In this document: one piece after another, positions 51,060-59,311 of the stretch
Layout: every line of letters starts with the position of its first letter
Position numbering within the stretch: the first letter of the stretch is position 1
Source: Streptomyces sp. SAI-127
GTDB lineage: Bacteria; Actinomycetota; Actinomycetes; Streptomycetales; Streptomycetaceae
Direction: 5' to 3'
Length of the DNA: 64,000 nt
Assembly: GCF_029894425.1 (NCBI RefSeq)
Contig: NZ_JARXYJ010000001.1
Location: 4,030,001-4,094,000 of the forward strand
The notes under the pieces: generated by a model
Database searches by the model: none
What the model was told of the DNA's origin: nothing
What the model saw: the letters and a program-made list of their open reading frames with translations, nothing else
Position numbers and translations under genes: made by a program

Positions 51060-52004
51060 ATGCTGATTCATCGGACATTACGGATGATCGTCGTACTCGC
51101 TCTGGCCGTCACCGGAGCGCTCGGGGGTGCTGTGGGGACGGCACAGGCCGAAGGGAGCCGGCCCTCTTCAGACCGGCAGTTGTTGTTCTACAACCACTCC
51201 TACGGGGTTCTCGACCGGGAGACCGCCAATGCCATCGAACACTCCGACTACCTGAGGGACTTCGCCAACTTCCAGGTCCGCACCACGACCGGTACCGGCG
51301 GACAGACCTGGACCGGCCGCTACCTGATGGGCCGCCAGACCTACCTGGAACTGTTCGGAGTCGGTGACATCGCCGGCCCGGACGGCACCCTCGGCTCCGG
51401 CGGGCTCGGCCTGTCGACCGAACGGGACGGAGACCTGGCGACGGTCACCGAGCGACTGAAGAGCGAGGGGGTCGCCGACCCCGTCGAGTTCCTCCAGACC
51501 CGCGACTTCGGTGACGGTGTACCCGTGCCGTGGTTCGACGCCATCCTCCCCACCACCGAGTACGACGCCTTCCAGGCCTGGGCGATGGAGTACCGGCCGG
51601 AGTACTTCGCCGACCCTCGCAGCAACACCGAGCCCGCCAGCTTCCCCGGCGACGTCGGCAGGGAGCGTGTCCTGTCCGACGACTACCGCACCCACCTGAT
51701 GCGTGACGTGACCTACGTCCGCTTCGCCGTCACCGAGGGCGACCTCGCCGACAACGTGCCGCTGTTGCGGGCCGGCGGGTTCGCCGTCAAGAACGTGCCG
51801 GGCGGTGGCGTCGTCGCGGAGGGCGGCGGCACCACGATCAGGTTCGACGCCGTCCCGCGCGAACAAGAGGGGTTGCAGCGGGTCGAGATGTCACTCAACC
51901 GGCCCGAGAAGGACCGGCACGTGGAGCAGATCGGCCACTCGACCCTCACCGTCGGCCCCGGCAGCCATGCCGTGTGGACGTTCGCCGGCAACGGCACTCG
52001 GTAG
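51060..52004 (+). CDS. Secreted DUF5829-like protein with a TTA codon
   Basis: A 314-aa protein with a signal peptide (RMIVVLALAVTGALGGAVGTAQA, core shown in part, cleavage after AQA). The mature part contains LLFYNHSYGVLDRETANAIE, TGRYLMGRQTYLELFGVGD and YFADPRSNTEPAS, which fit my memory of the DUF5829 family; function unknown. Codon 7 is TTA (51078-51080), the rare leucine codon read by bldA tRNA, so expression may be tied to development. If the ATG at 51084 is used instead, the TTA lies outside the gene. TACGAT just upstream is a possible -10. Confidence 0.8.
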   Translation: MLIHRTLRMIVVLALAVTGALGGAVGTAQAEGSRPSSDRQLLFYNHSYGVLDRETANAIEHSDYLRDFANFQVRTTTGTGGQTWTGRYLMGRQTYLELFGVGDIAGPDGTLGSGGLGLSTERDGDLATVTERLKSEGVADPVEFLQTRDFGDGVPVPWFDAILPTTEYDAFQAWAMEYRPEYFADPRSNTEPASFPGDVGRERVLSDDYRTHLMRDVTYVRFAVTEGDLADNVPLLRAGGFAVKNVPGGGVVAEGGGTTIRFDAVPREQEGLQRVEMSLNRPEKDRHVEQIGHSTLTVGPGSHAVWTFAGNGTR

Positions 52005-52009
52005 ACAGT

Positions 52010-52037
52010 GGGTGCGCCCCCGACGCGGGGCGCACCC
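52010..52037 (+). terminator. Terminator hairpin after the DUF5829-like gene
   Basis: GGGTGCGCCCC at 52010-52020 pairs perfectly with GGGGCGCACCC at 52027-52037 over a 6-nt loop, 6 bp after the stop codon. No T-tract follows. Confidence 0.8.
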
Positions 52038-52137
52038 CGAGACCGGACGAAAAAGCCCGGCACACCGATGAGTCCTCGTGCCCGCGGACGTCTACAGGCG
52101 CGACAGTTCCGCGAGGCATGAAACGAGGCGACGAAGC

Positions 52138-52590
52138 ATGAGCACCGAGCAGACGACCCCGGCCAACGGCTTCTCCTACGAGCTGACCCGAACGCTGGAC
52201 GCTCCGGCGGCGCGGGTGTGGCGGGCGTGGACCACCGCCGACCAGTACGCGCAGTGGGCCTACGCCGCTCCCGGCTCCGTCGAGATGGACGTACGGCCGG
52301 GCGGCGCGTGGAAGGCCACGATGGTCACACCCGACGGCGGACAGTTCCCGCTGACCGGCTCCTATCTCGACGTCGACGAGAACCGCGTTCTGGTGGTCGG
52401 TATGGACGTACCCGGCAAGCCCGCGCCCGCGGTCATGACCATGAAACTCGAGGAGCAGGGCGACCGCAGTACGCAGATCGTGCTCCGCCAGACCTGTGAC
52501 ACCGTCGAGGAACGCGACATGGCCGAGCAGGGCAGCACCATGCTTCTCGACAGCCTGGGCGCCTTCCTGGCCGGTGGGGCGAAGGGCTGA
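52138..52590 (+). CDS. SRPBCC/AHSA1-domain protein
   Basis: A 150-aa START-like (AHSA1) protein with a hydrophobic-ligand cavity fold. The N-terminal ELTRTLDAPAARVWRAWTTADQYAQW and the DVRPGGAWKATM block are typical, as is the C-terminal helix MAEQGSTMLLDSLGAFLA. The ligand is unknown; such genes are often near glyoxalase-like genes, as here. The ATG has an AGG about 10 nt upstream. Confidence 0.9.
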   Translation: MSTEQTTPANGFSYELTRTLDAPAARVWRAWTTADQYAQWAYAAPGSVEMDVRPGGAWKATMVTPDGGQFPLTGSYLDVDENRVLVVGMDVPGKPAPAVMTMKLEEQGDRSTQIVLRQTCDTVEERDMAEQGSTMLLDSLGAFLAGGAKG

Positions 52591-52629
52591 TGCACGGCCC
52601 GCTGACCCGCCCGTGCCCCTCGGAGAACG

Positions 52630-53007
52630 TCAGCCCCCGCTGCCGTACGGCCTCGTCAGGATCTCCAGCCGATGGCCGTTGGGATCGTCGAAGTACGCGC
52701 CCCGGCCCCCGTCGTTGCGGTTGATCTCGCCCGGGCGGTGGTGGAAGGGGTCCGCCCAGTAGGTCAGCCCCGCCTCCTGGACCCGGGCGAAGATCGTGTC
52801 GAAGTCGTCCTCGGTGACGAGGAGCGCGTAGTGCTGGGGCGTGATCTCGTCGCTCGTGTCCATGTAGTCGAGGGTCACGCCGTTGGGGATCTCGACCGGG
52901 ACGAAGGGGCCATACTGCGGGCTCACCCTCAGGCCCAGGATGTCGGCCAGGAAGCGGGCCGAGGCGTGCTTGTCGTGTGCGGCGACGATGGTGTGGTTCA
53001 GGTCAAC
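52630..53007 (-). pseudogene. Glyoxalase/VOC-family gene, main part, disconnected from its start
   Basis: The frame reads VDLNHTIVAAHDKHASARFL, then a vicinal-oxygen-chelate fold with HYALLVTEDDFDTIFARVQE and PFHHRPGEINRNDGGRGAYF, ending DPNGHRLEILTRPYG. It begins abruptly at GTT next to the right end of an IS element. The missing start codon, with a strong AGGAGG site, is found at 54451 on the other side of the element. Removing the element restores ATG-ACC-GTT-CAG-GTT-GAC-CTG-AAC in frame. An internal GTG at about 52926 could still start a 98-residue fragment. Confidence 0.85.
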
Positions 53008-54439
53008 TACCCAGCGCTAAAGCGCCGGGCTTGCACAACGGGCATCACTGGCGGTGATGCTGCGTTTGCGTCCAGTCCCGCCCCGAGGTGTCCGGGGCGG
53101 GGCAGGGGCCGCTGACTGGGCCCCGCGTCGCCACAACTCCCACGCTCTGGCGCGGATGTTGCGGGAGCTGTTGCTGTCTGCGTGATCAACGAATCCGCAG
53201 CTCCGGCACGCGAACCAGGCCTGCGAGACCCGGTTCGCCTTGTCGATGTGGCCGCATTCGGCGCAGGCGCGGGAGGTGTACGCCGGATCGACGTGCACCA
53301 CCGGAACCCCCGCCCGACGTGCCTTGTACGCGATGAACTGCCCCAGCTGGGCGAAGGACCAGCTGGAGTGGGTGGCCCGTTGGGGCTTTCGAAGCCGTAC
53401 CCGCTCGCGGATGCCCGTCAGATCCTCCAGGGCGATCCCGCGACCGGTGCGTTCCGCCTCGGCCACCACATGCTTCGCGATCTTGTGGTTGATGTCCTTG
53501 GCCCGCCGCGCTTCCTTGCGCCGCCGCTTCCTCAGCCGGCGCTTGGCGGACGGGGTGTTCTTCTTCTGCAGCTTGGCGCGCAGGCCGCGCTCACGGACGC
53601 GGATCCGGTTGAGCTCGCGCCCGGTCATGATCTCGCCGTCGGAGGTGGTGGCGATGTTCACGATGCCCAGGTCGATGCCGAGAAAGTCCACCGGCTCGGT
53701 GTTCAAGGGGGCTTCGGGCACCTCACAGGTGGCGTTCAGGAACCACATGCCGTCCCGCTCCAGCAGGTCGGACTCACCCTTGCGGTACAGGTCCAGGGTG
53801 GCCAGCTGCTCAGTCGAGGCGGTGAACGCAACGCTCTTGAGCCGCCCACCAGTGGTCCAGATCGACACCGTTCGATCCGGGATCTGCCAGGACAGCATGC
53901 GGTCGTCGTAAGGCTGCGCCCCCTGCGGGCGGAAGACGACCGGCTTCTCGGCGGCACGGCGGTAGCGCGTGGAGCCGGGCCTGCCGAGGTTTCCGGCCTT
54001 CAGGTTCGCCCTCAGGGTGGTGTACGCGTCGCATGTCTTCTTGAGACGTGCTGGGCGGCCTGGGCGCCCAGCTCTCAGCGGGACTTGACGGTGTCGTAGG
54101 TGTGTCGGCGCAGGGCGAAGTTCTTGAACTCACCGCGCGCGAAGGCCGCTTCGCTCACCCAGGAGGCGGCCTTGTTGCAGGCGCGCAGGGTTGCCTCCAG
54201 TGCCGCCGCCTGCTCGGGCGTCGGCAGCAGCCTGACCTGCACCACCAGCTTCACAAGCACCGAACGTACACACCCACTCGACAGACCACCGCACGTTCGA
54301 AGTTGATCACCTGAACGAGTGACACACGGTCGCGTGCCGGACCCTCGAGCGAACCAGTGACCCGGCCGCTCCGCGCCGCCTGATCCAGGATGCGATTCCT
54401 CCCGGGCGTGAACGCCCGGGGTTCCTTGCAAGAAACAAG
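53008..54439 (-). mobile_element. IS200/IS605-type element (tnpB only), inserted in a glyoxalase gene
   Basis: About 1.43 kb on the minus strand with no terminal inverted repeats and no tnpA. Subterminal hairpins typical of the family are seen: CCCGGGCG-TTCA-CGCCCGGG near the left end (54399-54418 region) and GCCCGGCGC-TTTA-GCGCTGGG at the right end (53011-53030). The tnpB stop lies in the right hairpin. The ends were set by the point at which the glyoxalase reading frame is restored, with a few bases of uncertainty. The bases 5' of the left end on the element strand are GTTCAG. Confidence 0.83.
53017..54254 (-). pseudogene. tnpB: tnpB (OrfB) RNA-guided nuclease gene, inactivated
   Basis: The N-terminus KLVVQVRLLPTPEQAAALEA is intact to KSR, then a TGA at 54075-54077 replaces the Trp codon expected before ELGAQAAQHV. 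About 35 bp on, near 54040, one base is lost so that KKTCDAYTTLRANL continues in another frame. From there the long frame to 53017 keeps the RuvC residues (FLGIDLGIVN, IALEDLTGI, DHADSNSSRN) and the zinc finger CAECGH ... CRSCG. TnpB cleaves DNA with a guide RNA from the right end. With a nonsense and a frameshift this copy should be dead unless an internal start makes a shortened protein. Confidence 0.85.
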
Positions 54440-54451
54440 CTGAACGGTCAT
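54440..54451 (-). pseudogene. Glyoxalase gene, 5' end with its ribosome-binding site
   Basis: ATG-ACC-GTT-CAG (MTVQ) at 54451-54440 is preceded by AGGAGG 6 nt upstream. It then runs into IS element sequence. MTVQ followed by VDLNHTIV after removal of the element gives a typical start for this glyoxalase group. Confidence 0.75.
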
Positions 54452-54487
54452 CGCTACCTCCTCGTTCAGAGGCTACTCCGCCACGGG

Positions 54488-54508
54488 TTAAGGTAAGCCT
54501 TGCCTTAG
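54488..54508 (+). promoter_or_regulatory. Iron box (DmdR/IdeR-type operator)
   Basis: TTAAGGTAAGCCTTGCCTTAG contains the dyad AAGGTAAGC-CTTGCCTT (one mismatch pair), which follows the actinobacterial iron box shape of TTAGGTTAGGCTAACCTAA. It lies 55 bp upstream of the siderophore-binding lipoprotein start, where repression under high iron by a DmdR/IdeR protein would be expected. Confidence 0.8.
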
Positions 54509-54563
54509 CAAACCTCCCCCACAGTCTCAGGCCCATCGGCCCCAGTACTTCCCCGGAGCAACC

Positions 54564-55616
54564 GTGCGTGCAGCAGCAGTGAAGGCCGTCGTGGCCGCGA
54601 CCGTCGTCGGAGGGCTGCTCGCCGGCTGCTCGTCGTCCTCGTCGGGGACGAACGGGACCGCCGACAAGGCGGCCGGTGACCGCAACCCCGTGCTGGGCGC
54701 CTCCGAAGGCCCCTCCGCCGCACCGAGCACCCTCGCCGACGGTATGGGCTCCGACCAGGACACCGACGGGACGTTCCCGCGCACGGTCACGCACTTCGAG
54801 GGCAGGACCACGGTCGAGGCCCGGCCGAAGAGGATCGCCGTGCTCAGCACCGGGCAGCTCGACGACCTGCTGTCCCTGGGGGTCGTCCCCACGGCCACCA
54901 CCCGCGCCGACAACGCCGGGCTCGTGCCCGGCTATCTCGCGGACGCCTTCCCCACGGACAAGAAGCGGCTCGACGGCATGACCGACGCGGGCACCCGGCA
55001 GGCCCCCAACCTGGAGACCCTCGCCGCCGCCAAGCCCGATCTCATCCTCGCCAACGACTCCCTCGGCGACCTCTACCCCAAGCTGTCGAAGATCGCGCCC
55101 ACCGTGATCACCGCCGGCAACGGCATCAACTGGAAGCGTGACCTGCTGCTCGTCGGCGACGCGGTCGGCAAGGGCGAGGCGGCGCGGAAGCTGCTGGACG
55201 ACATCGTCGACGACGCCCGGGCGAAGGGGCAGATGATCGAGGGCGACCCGGCCGTCTCCATGGTCCGCTTCACTCCCGACCGCACCCGGATGTTCGGCGT
55301 GTCCTCGTTCACCGGGTCCATCGCCGTCGACATGGGGCTCTCCCGGCCCAAGTCCCAGCAGTTCAAGGCCATCTCGGAGGACATCGGCGCGGAGAGCATC
55401 GACACCGCCGACGGGGACTGGATCTTCTACTCCGTGCAGGGGGACGCGTCGAAGACGGATGCCGAGAGCGTCGTGGCCGGGCCGCTGTGGAAGTCGATGA
55501 AGGCGGTGACGGCCGGGCAGGCCGTGAAAGTCGACGACGACCCCTGGTACCTCAACGCCGGCCCGTCCGCCGCGCGGCTCGTCATCTCCCAACTCGCCGA
55601 CGCCATCGGCAAGTAG
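54564..55616 (+). CDS. Iron-siderophore ABC transporter substrate-binding lipoprotein
   Basis: A 350-aa lipoprotein. The signal peptide ends in LLAGC with C22 as the lipidation site. Residues 25-65 are a Ser/Gly/Ala-rich linker. The type-III binding fold follows: RPKRIAVLSTGQLDDLLSLGVVP in part, APNLETLAAAKPDLILANDS and a long interdomain helix region. It captures ferric siderophores outside the membrane. The start is GTG. It is the first gene after the iron box, and two permease genes follow directly. Confidence 0.93.
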   Translation: MRAAAVKAVVAATVVGGLLAGCSSSSSGTNGTADKAAGDRNPVLGASEGPSAAPSTLADGMGSDQDTDGTFPRTVTHFEGRTTVEARPKRIAVLSTGQLDDLLSLGVVPTATTRADNAGLVPGYLADAFPTDKKRLDGMTDAGTRQAPNLETLAAAKPDLILANDSLGDLYPKLSKIAPTVITAGNGINWKRDLLLVGDAVGKGEAARKLLDDIVDDARAKGQMIEGDPAVSMVRFTPDRTRMFGVSSFTGSIAVDMGLSRPKSQQFKAISEDIGAESIDTADGDWIFYSVQGDASKTDAESVVAGPLWKSMKAVTAGQAVKVDDDPWYLNAGPSAARLVISQLADAIGK

Positions 55617-55620
55617 TCGC

Positions 55621-56607
55621 GTGATACGTCGTCTCGCCTGGCCTGCGGCCGTCCTCGCGGTGGCCTGCGCCGGGATGCTCAGCCTCGCGGTCGGGACCCG
55701 GGCGGTGCCGCTGTCCGCCGTCGTGGACGCCCTGTTGCACGGCGGTGGGTCGCCGGACGCGCTCGTCGTACGGTCGCTGCGGGTGCCGCGGACCGAGATC
55801 GGGCTGACGGCGGGAGCGGCGCTGGGAGTCGCGGGGGCCGCGCTGCAGGCCGTGACGCGCAATCCGCTCGCCGATCCCGGGATCCTCGGGCTGAGTCAGG
55901 GGGCCGCGGCGGGGGTCGTGGCCGCCATCGGGCTCGGGCTCACGAACGGGTTCTCCGGGTATGTCTGGTACGCCTTCGCCGGAGCCGTTCTCGCGGCCTG
56001 CCTCGTGTACGGGATCGCGGCTCGGGGGCGGGGCGGGGCGTCGCCGGTGAAGCTGGCGCTCGCGGGGACGGCGCTGTCGGCGATGACCGCCGGGGGCACG
56101 ACCGTTGTCCTGACGTCGAGTTCGGCGACCCTCGACCAGTTCCGGTTCTGGCAGGTGGGGGCGTTGAGCGGACGGGACGCGGGGACGGTCGTACGGGTAC
56201 TGCCGTTTCTCGTCGTCGGGGCTGTGCTGGTGCTTGGGTGCGCGCGGGGACTGGACGCGCTGGCGCTGGGCGACGAGACGGCTCGGGCGCTCGGGCACCG
56301 GGTCTCGTGGGTGCGGGGGGCCGCGGCGCTGGGGGCGGCGCTGCTGACCGCGGCGGCGGTGGCCGCGGCGGGGCCGATCGCGTTCGTGGGGCTCGCGGTG
56401 CCGCATCTGGCCAGGCGGCTCGTGTCGGGCGGGCACCGGGCGGTGCTGCCGCTGTCGGCGTTGCTCGGGGCCGCGTTGCTGGTGGGGGCGGATGTGGTGG
56501 GGCGGGTCGTGCGGGCTCCCGCGGAGGTGCCTGCGGGTGTCATGACCGCGCTGGTGGGGGTGCCTGTGCTGGTGGTTCTCGTACGGCGTCGGGGGGCTGT
56601 GTCGTGA
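55621..56607 (+). CDS. FecCD-family siderophore permease, subunit 1
   Basis: A 328-aa BtuC/FecCD-type permease with about ten transmembrane helices. Family blocks are LRVPRTEIGLTAGAALGVAG, QAVTRNPLADPGILGLSQGA and GPIAFVGLAVPHLARRLV. It forms half of the import channel with the next gene product. The start is GTG, 4 bp after the binding-protein stop; its TGA overlaps the next GTG (GTGA). Confidence 0.93.
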   Translation: MIRRLAWPAAVLAVACAGMLSLAVGTRAVPLSAVVDALLHGGGSPDALVVRSLRVPRTEIGLTAGAALGVAGAALQAVTRNPLADPGILGLSQGAAAGVVAAIGLGLTNGFSGYVWYAFAGAVLAACLVYGIAARGRGGASPVKLALAGTALSAMTAGGTTVVLTSSSATLDQFRFWQVGALSGRDAGTVVRVLPFLVVGAVLVLGCARGLDALALGDETARALGHRVSWVRGAAALGAALLTAAAVAAAGPIAFVGLAVPHLARRLVSGGHRAVLPLSALLGAALLVGADVVGRVVRAPAEVPAGVMTALVGVPVLVVLVRRRGAVS

Positions 56608-57719
56608 ACGGTTCCCGGAGTGCTGCGGCGCCTACGGAGGTACCTCGCCAGGTGGTCTCGCGACTGCGGGCCGGTGGGGGCCGGTCGCGCAGCCGAACCC
56701 TTGTCCTGCGGCCCCATCCCCGGTTGTCGCTCGTCATCCACCGTCGGTCCGTCCTCGTCGCCCTCGTCCTGCTCACCCTCCTCCTCGCCGTCATGACCGC
56801 CTCCGCCTCCCTCGGCCAGACGTACATCTCCCCCACCGAGGTCTGGCGCACCCTTCGCAGCGGATCCGGCCCCTACGACCTGGTCGTCAACGAACTCCGC
56901 GTGCCCCGGATCGTGCTCGGCGCTCTCGTCGGGGCGGCCTTCGGGCTGTCCGGGGCGCTCGTGCAGACCGTCACCCGTAATCCTCTGGCCAGCCCCGACG
57001 TGATCGGCGTCGGGCACGGGGCGGCCGCCGCGACCGTGCTAGCCCTTGCCACCGGGGTCGTCTCCTCACCCGGGGCCATGCCCCTCGTCTCGGTAGGGGG
57101 CGGACTTGCGGCAGCAGCCCTCGTTTACGTGCTCGCCTGGCGGCGCGGTATGCAGACCGGTCGGTTCGTGCTCGTCGGTGTGGGGATCGGGGTCGCCCTG
57201 TCCGCCGTCGTGCAGCTGTATCTCACCGACTCCGAACTCGAGGCCGCCGAGCAGGTCAAGCTGTGGCTGACCGGGAGCCTCAACGGGCGGGGTTGGCAGC
57301 AGGCGGGGCCCCTGGGCGTCGTACTCCTGGTGTGTCTGCCCGCGCTGGCGTGGGCGAGCAGGGCCGTGCGGCCGCTCGGGCTCGACGCGGACACCGCCGC
57401 CGCGCTGGGCGTGCGGGTGGACCGGGTGCGGCTCGGGCTGACCGTGCTCGGGGTGGTGCTCGCCGCCACCGCGACCGGTGCCGCGGGGCCGATCGGGTTC
57501 GTCGCGCTGACCTCGCCGCAGCTGGCCCGGCGGCTCACCCGGACGCCCCAGCTGCCGCTTTTGTGCTCGGCGCTGACGGGTGCCGTCGTTCTGGTAGCCG
57601 CCGATCTCACCGCGCGGACACTGTTGCCCCCGCTGGAGATCCCGGTCGGTGCGCTGACCTCGCTGGTCGGCGGACCGTATCTGCTGTGGCTGCTGGGTCG
57701 GCGGACGGCCGTACGCTGA
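56604..57719 (+). CDS. FecCD-family siderophore permease, subunit 2
   Basis: A 371-aa permease pairing with the upstream one. It shows LRVPRIVLGALVGAAFGLSG, QTVTRNPLASPDVIGVGHGA and GPIGFVALTSPQLARRL. The first 48 residues form a basic cytoplasmic extension. The start is GTG overlapping the previous stop. No ATPase gene follows in the window; instead the stop lies in the first unit of a 32-bp repeat array. The transporter must borrow an ATPase from elsewhere in the genome. Confidence 0.92.
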   Translation: MNGSRSAAAPTEVPRQVVSRLRAGGGRSRSRTLVLRPHPRLSLVIHRRSVLVALVLLTLLLAVMTASASLGQTYISPTEVWRTLRSGSGPYDLVVNELRVPRIVLGALVGAAFGLSGALVQTVTRNPLASPDVIGVGHGAAAATVLALATGVVSSPGAMPLVSVGGGLAAAALVYVLAWRRGMQTGRFVLVGVGIGVALSAVVQLYLTDSELEAAEQVKLWLTGSLNGRGWQQAGPLGVVLLVCLPALAWASRAVRPLGLDADTAAALGVRVDRVRLGLTVLGVVLAATATGAAGPIGFVALTSPQLARRLTRTPQLPLLCSALTGAVVLVAADLTARTLLPPLEIPVGALTSLVGGPYLLWLLGRRTAVR

Positions 57720-58042
57720 AGGACCTCCAGCGGGAGCGAGCCGTGCCCCGAAGGCCCCCGGCCGGAGCAAGCCGTACGCCCGTAGCCCCGCCCCGCAGGA
57801 GCGACCCGTACACCGAGGCACCTCCCGCCGAAACGACCCGTACCCCGAAGGCCCTCCCGCGGAGCGAGCCTTTCACCGAAGGCCCCCGGCGGAAGCAAGC
57901 CGTACGCCCAAAGCCCCGCCCCGCGGGAGTGAGCCGTGCGCTGAAGGCCCTCCCGCGGGACCGAGCCGCACACCGAAGCATCTCCGGCACGACCCAGCCG
58001 CACACCGAAGCCCCCCCCCGGCACACCCCACCTGCACGCCAA
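57713..58042. repeat. About ten degenerate 31-34-bp tandem repeats after the siderophore operon
   Basis: The array starts on the last codons of the second permease (GTACGCTGAAGG) and runs to the terminator. The unit is roughly GTACACCGAAGGCCC then TCCCGCGGGAGCGAGCC, 31-34 bp, repeated ten to eleven times with substitutions and small indels. Every unit ends in a GAGCGAGCC- or GACCC-like word. No spacers, no coding function on the plus strand; reading frames on the minus strand are repetitive and unlikely to be genes. Confidence 0.85.
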
Positions 58043-58070
58043 AGGGCCCCGGCATCAGACCGGGGCCCTT
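58042..58070. terminator. Bidirectional terminator between siderophore operon and adh
   Basis: AAGGGCCCCGG at 58042-58052 pairs with CCGGGGCCCTT at 58060-58070 across a 7-nt loop, a perfect 11-bp stem with A/T ends on both sides. It sits between the repeat array and the convergent dehydrogenase stop. Confidence 0.88.
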
Positions 58071-58087
58071 CGTTCACGCCATGCGGA

Positions 58088-59128
58088 TCAGATCGTCGCC
58101 GTGTCGATCACGAACCGGTAGCGCACGTCGCTGTTGACGACCCGCTCGTACGCCTCGTTGATCTCCGACGCGGCGATCAGCTCGATCTCGGAGCCGATGC
58201 CGTGCTCGGCGCAGAAGTCGAGCATCTCCTGGGTCTCGGCGATGCCGCCGATCATCGAACCGGCGAGGGTCTTGTTGCCGCCGATGAGGGAGAACAGGTT
58301 CAGCGCGATGGGCTCCTCGGGGGCGCCCACGTTGACCAGCGCGCCGCCCGTCCTGAGCAGGCTCAGGTAGGCGCCGAAGTCCAGCGGGGCCGAGACCGTG
58401 GAGAGGATGAGGTCGAAGGTGCCGGCCAGCTCCTTGAAGGTGTTCTCGTCGCTGGTCGCGTAGTAGTGGTCCGCGCCCAGCTTCAGGCCGTCGTCCTTCT
58501 TGCGCAGGGACTGCGACAGGACGGTGACCTCGGCGCCGAGCGCGTGCGCGATCTTGACGCCCATGTGGCCGAGACCGCCCAGGCCGATCACGGCGACCTT
58601 CTTGCCGGGGGCGGCGCCCCACTGCTTGAGCGGGGAGTACGTGGTGATGCCGGCGCACAGCAGCGGGGCGGCCTCGTCGAGGGCCAGGCCCTCGGGGATC
58701 CGGACGACGAAGTTCTCGTCGACGACGACCTTCTCGGAGTAGCCGCCGTAGGTGGGCTCGCCGTCCTTGCCGATGGCGTTGTACGTGCCGACCGAGCCCC
58801 CGGTGCAGTGCTGCTCGAGGCCTGCCTTGCAGTTGTCGCACTCACGGCAGGAGTCGACCAGGCAGCCGACGCCGACCCGGTCGCCGACCTGGTACTTGGT
58901 GACGCCGGGGCCGACCTCGGAGACGACGCCGGCGATCTCGTGGCCCGGGACCATCGGGAAGATGGCCTCGCCCCAGCCCTCGCGGGCCTGGTGGATGTCC
59001 GAGTGGCAGATGCCGGCGAACTTGATGTCGATCAGGACGTCGTGCTCGCGGACCGCCCGGCGCTCGATGGTGGTGCGCTCCAGCGGAGCCTTCGAGGCGG
59101 GGGCGGCGTATGCGGCAACAGTGGTCAT
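58088..59128 (-). CDS. Zinc-dependent NAD(P) alcohol dehydrogenase
   Basis: A 346-aa medium-chain alcohol dehydrogenase, close to the YahK/AdhC-type aldehyde reductases. Catalytic zinc ligands are in [13 protein letters not shown] (Cys, His) and GHEIAG; the structural zinc lobe is [15 protein letters not shown]. The Rossmann motif is [13 protein letters not shown]. It reduces a broad range of aldehydes in family members. The ATG giving MTTVAAYAA has GAGGAG about 12 nt upstream. The divergent XRE regulator may control it. Confidence 0.93.
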   Translation of the reverse strand: MTTVAAYAAPASKAPLERTTIERRAVREHDVLIDIKFAGICHSDIHQAREGWGEAIFPMVPGHEIAGVVSEVGPGVTKYQVGDRVGVGCLVDSCRECDNCKAGLEQHCTGGSVGTYNAIGKDGEPTYGGYSEKVVVDENFVVRIPEGLALDEAAPLLCAGITTYSPLKQWGAAPGKKVAVIGLGGLGHMGVKIAHALGAEVTVLSQSLRKKDDGLKLGADHYYATSDENTFKELAGTFDLILSTVSAPLDFGAYLSLLRTGGALVNVGAPEEPIALNLFSLIGGNKTLAGSMIGGIAETQEMLDFCAEHGIGSEIELIAASEINEAYERVVNSDVRYRFVIDTATI

Positions 59129-59311
59129 GAGGGTGGTTCTCCTCGGGAGAGTGCGTGCCCGGCTGCCTTCTGTCTTGTCCATCCGTCCGGGCACGCTCCA
59201 CAGCCTGCCCCATGAATCGACGCCCACCCAGGCCACAGCTTTGCGTACGTTCGGCGGTCCTACTACTGGCGGGGACAGGATGGTGGGCGTACGACCGTGA
59301 ATACTTGACGT

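Noticed and set aside
53182..54099. Plus-strand frames across the IS element
   Set aside because: They are antisense to tnpB, whose RuvC and zinc-finger residues are plain on the minus strand.
57713..58042. Possible CRISPR array
   Set aside because: Units are contiguous and degenerate with no unique spacers, no leader and no cas genes nearby.
57607..58077. Repetitive minus-strand ORFs through the 32-bp repeat array
   Set aside because: They read as Gly/Arg/Ala-rich repeats because of the DNA repeat, cross a terminator and run antisense into the permease gene.
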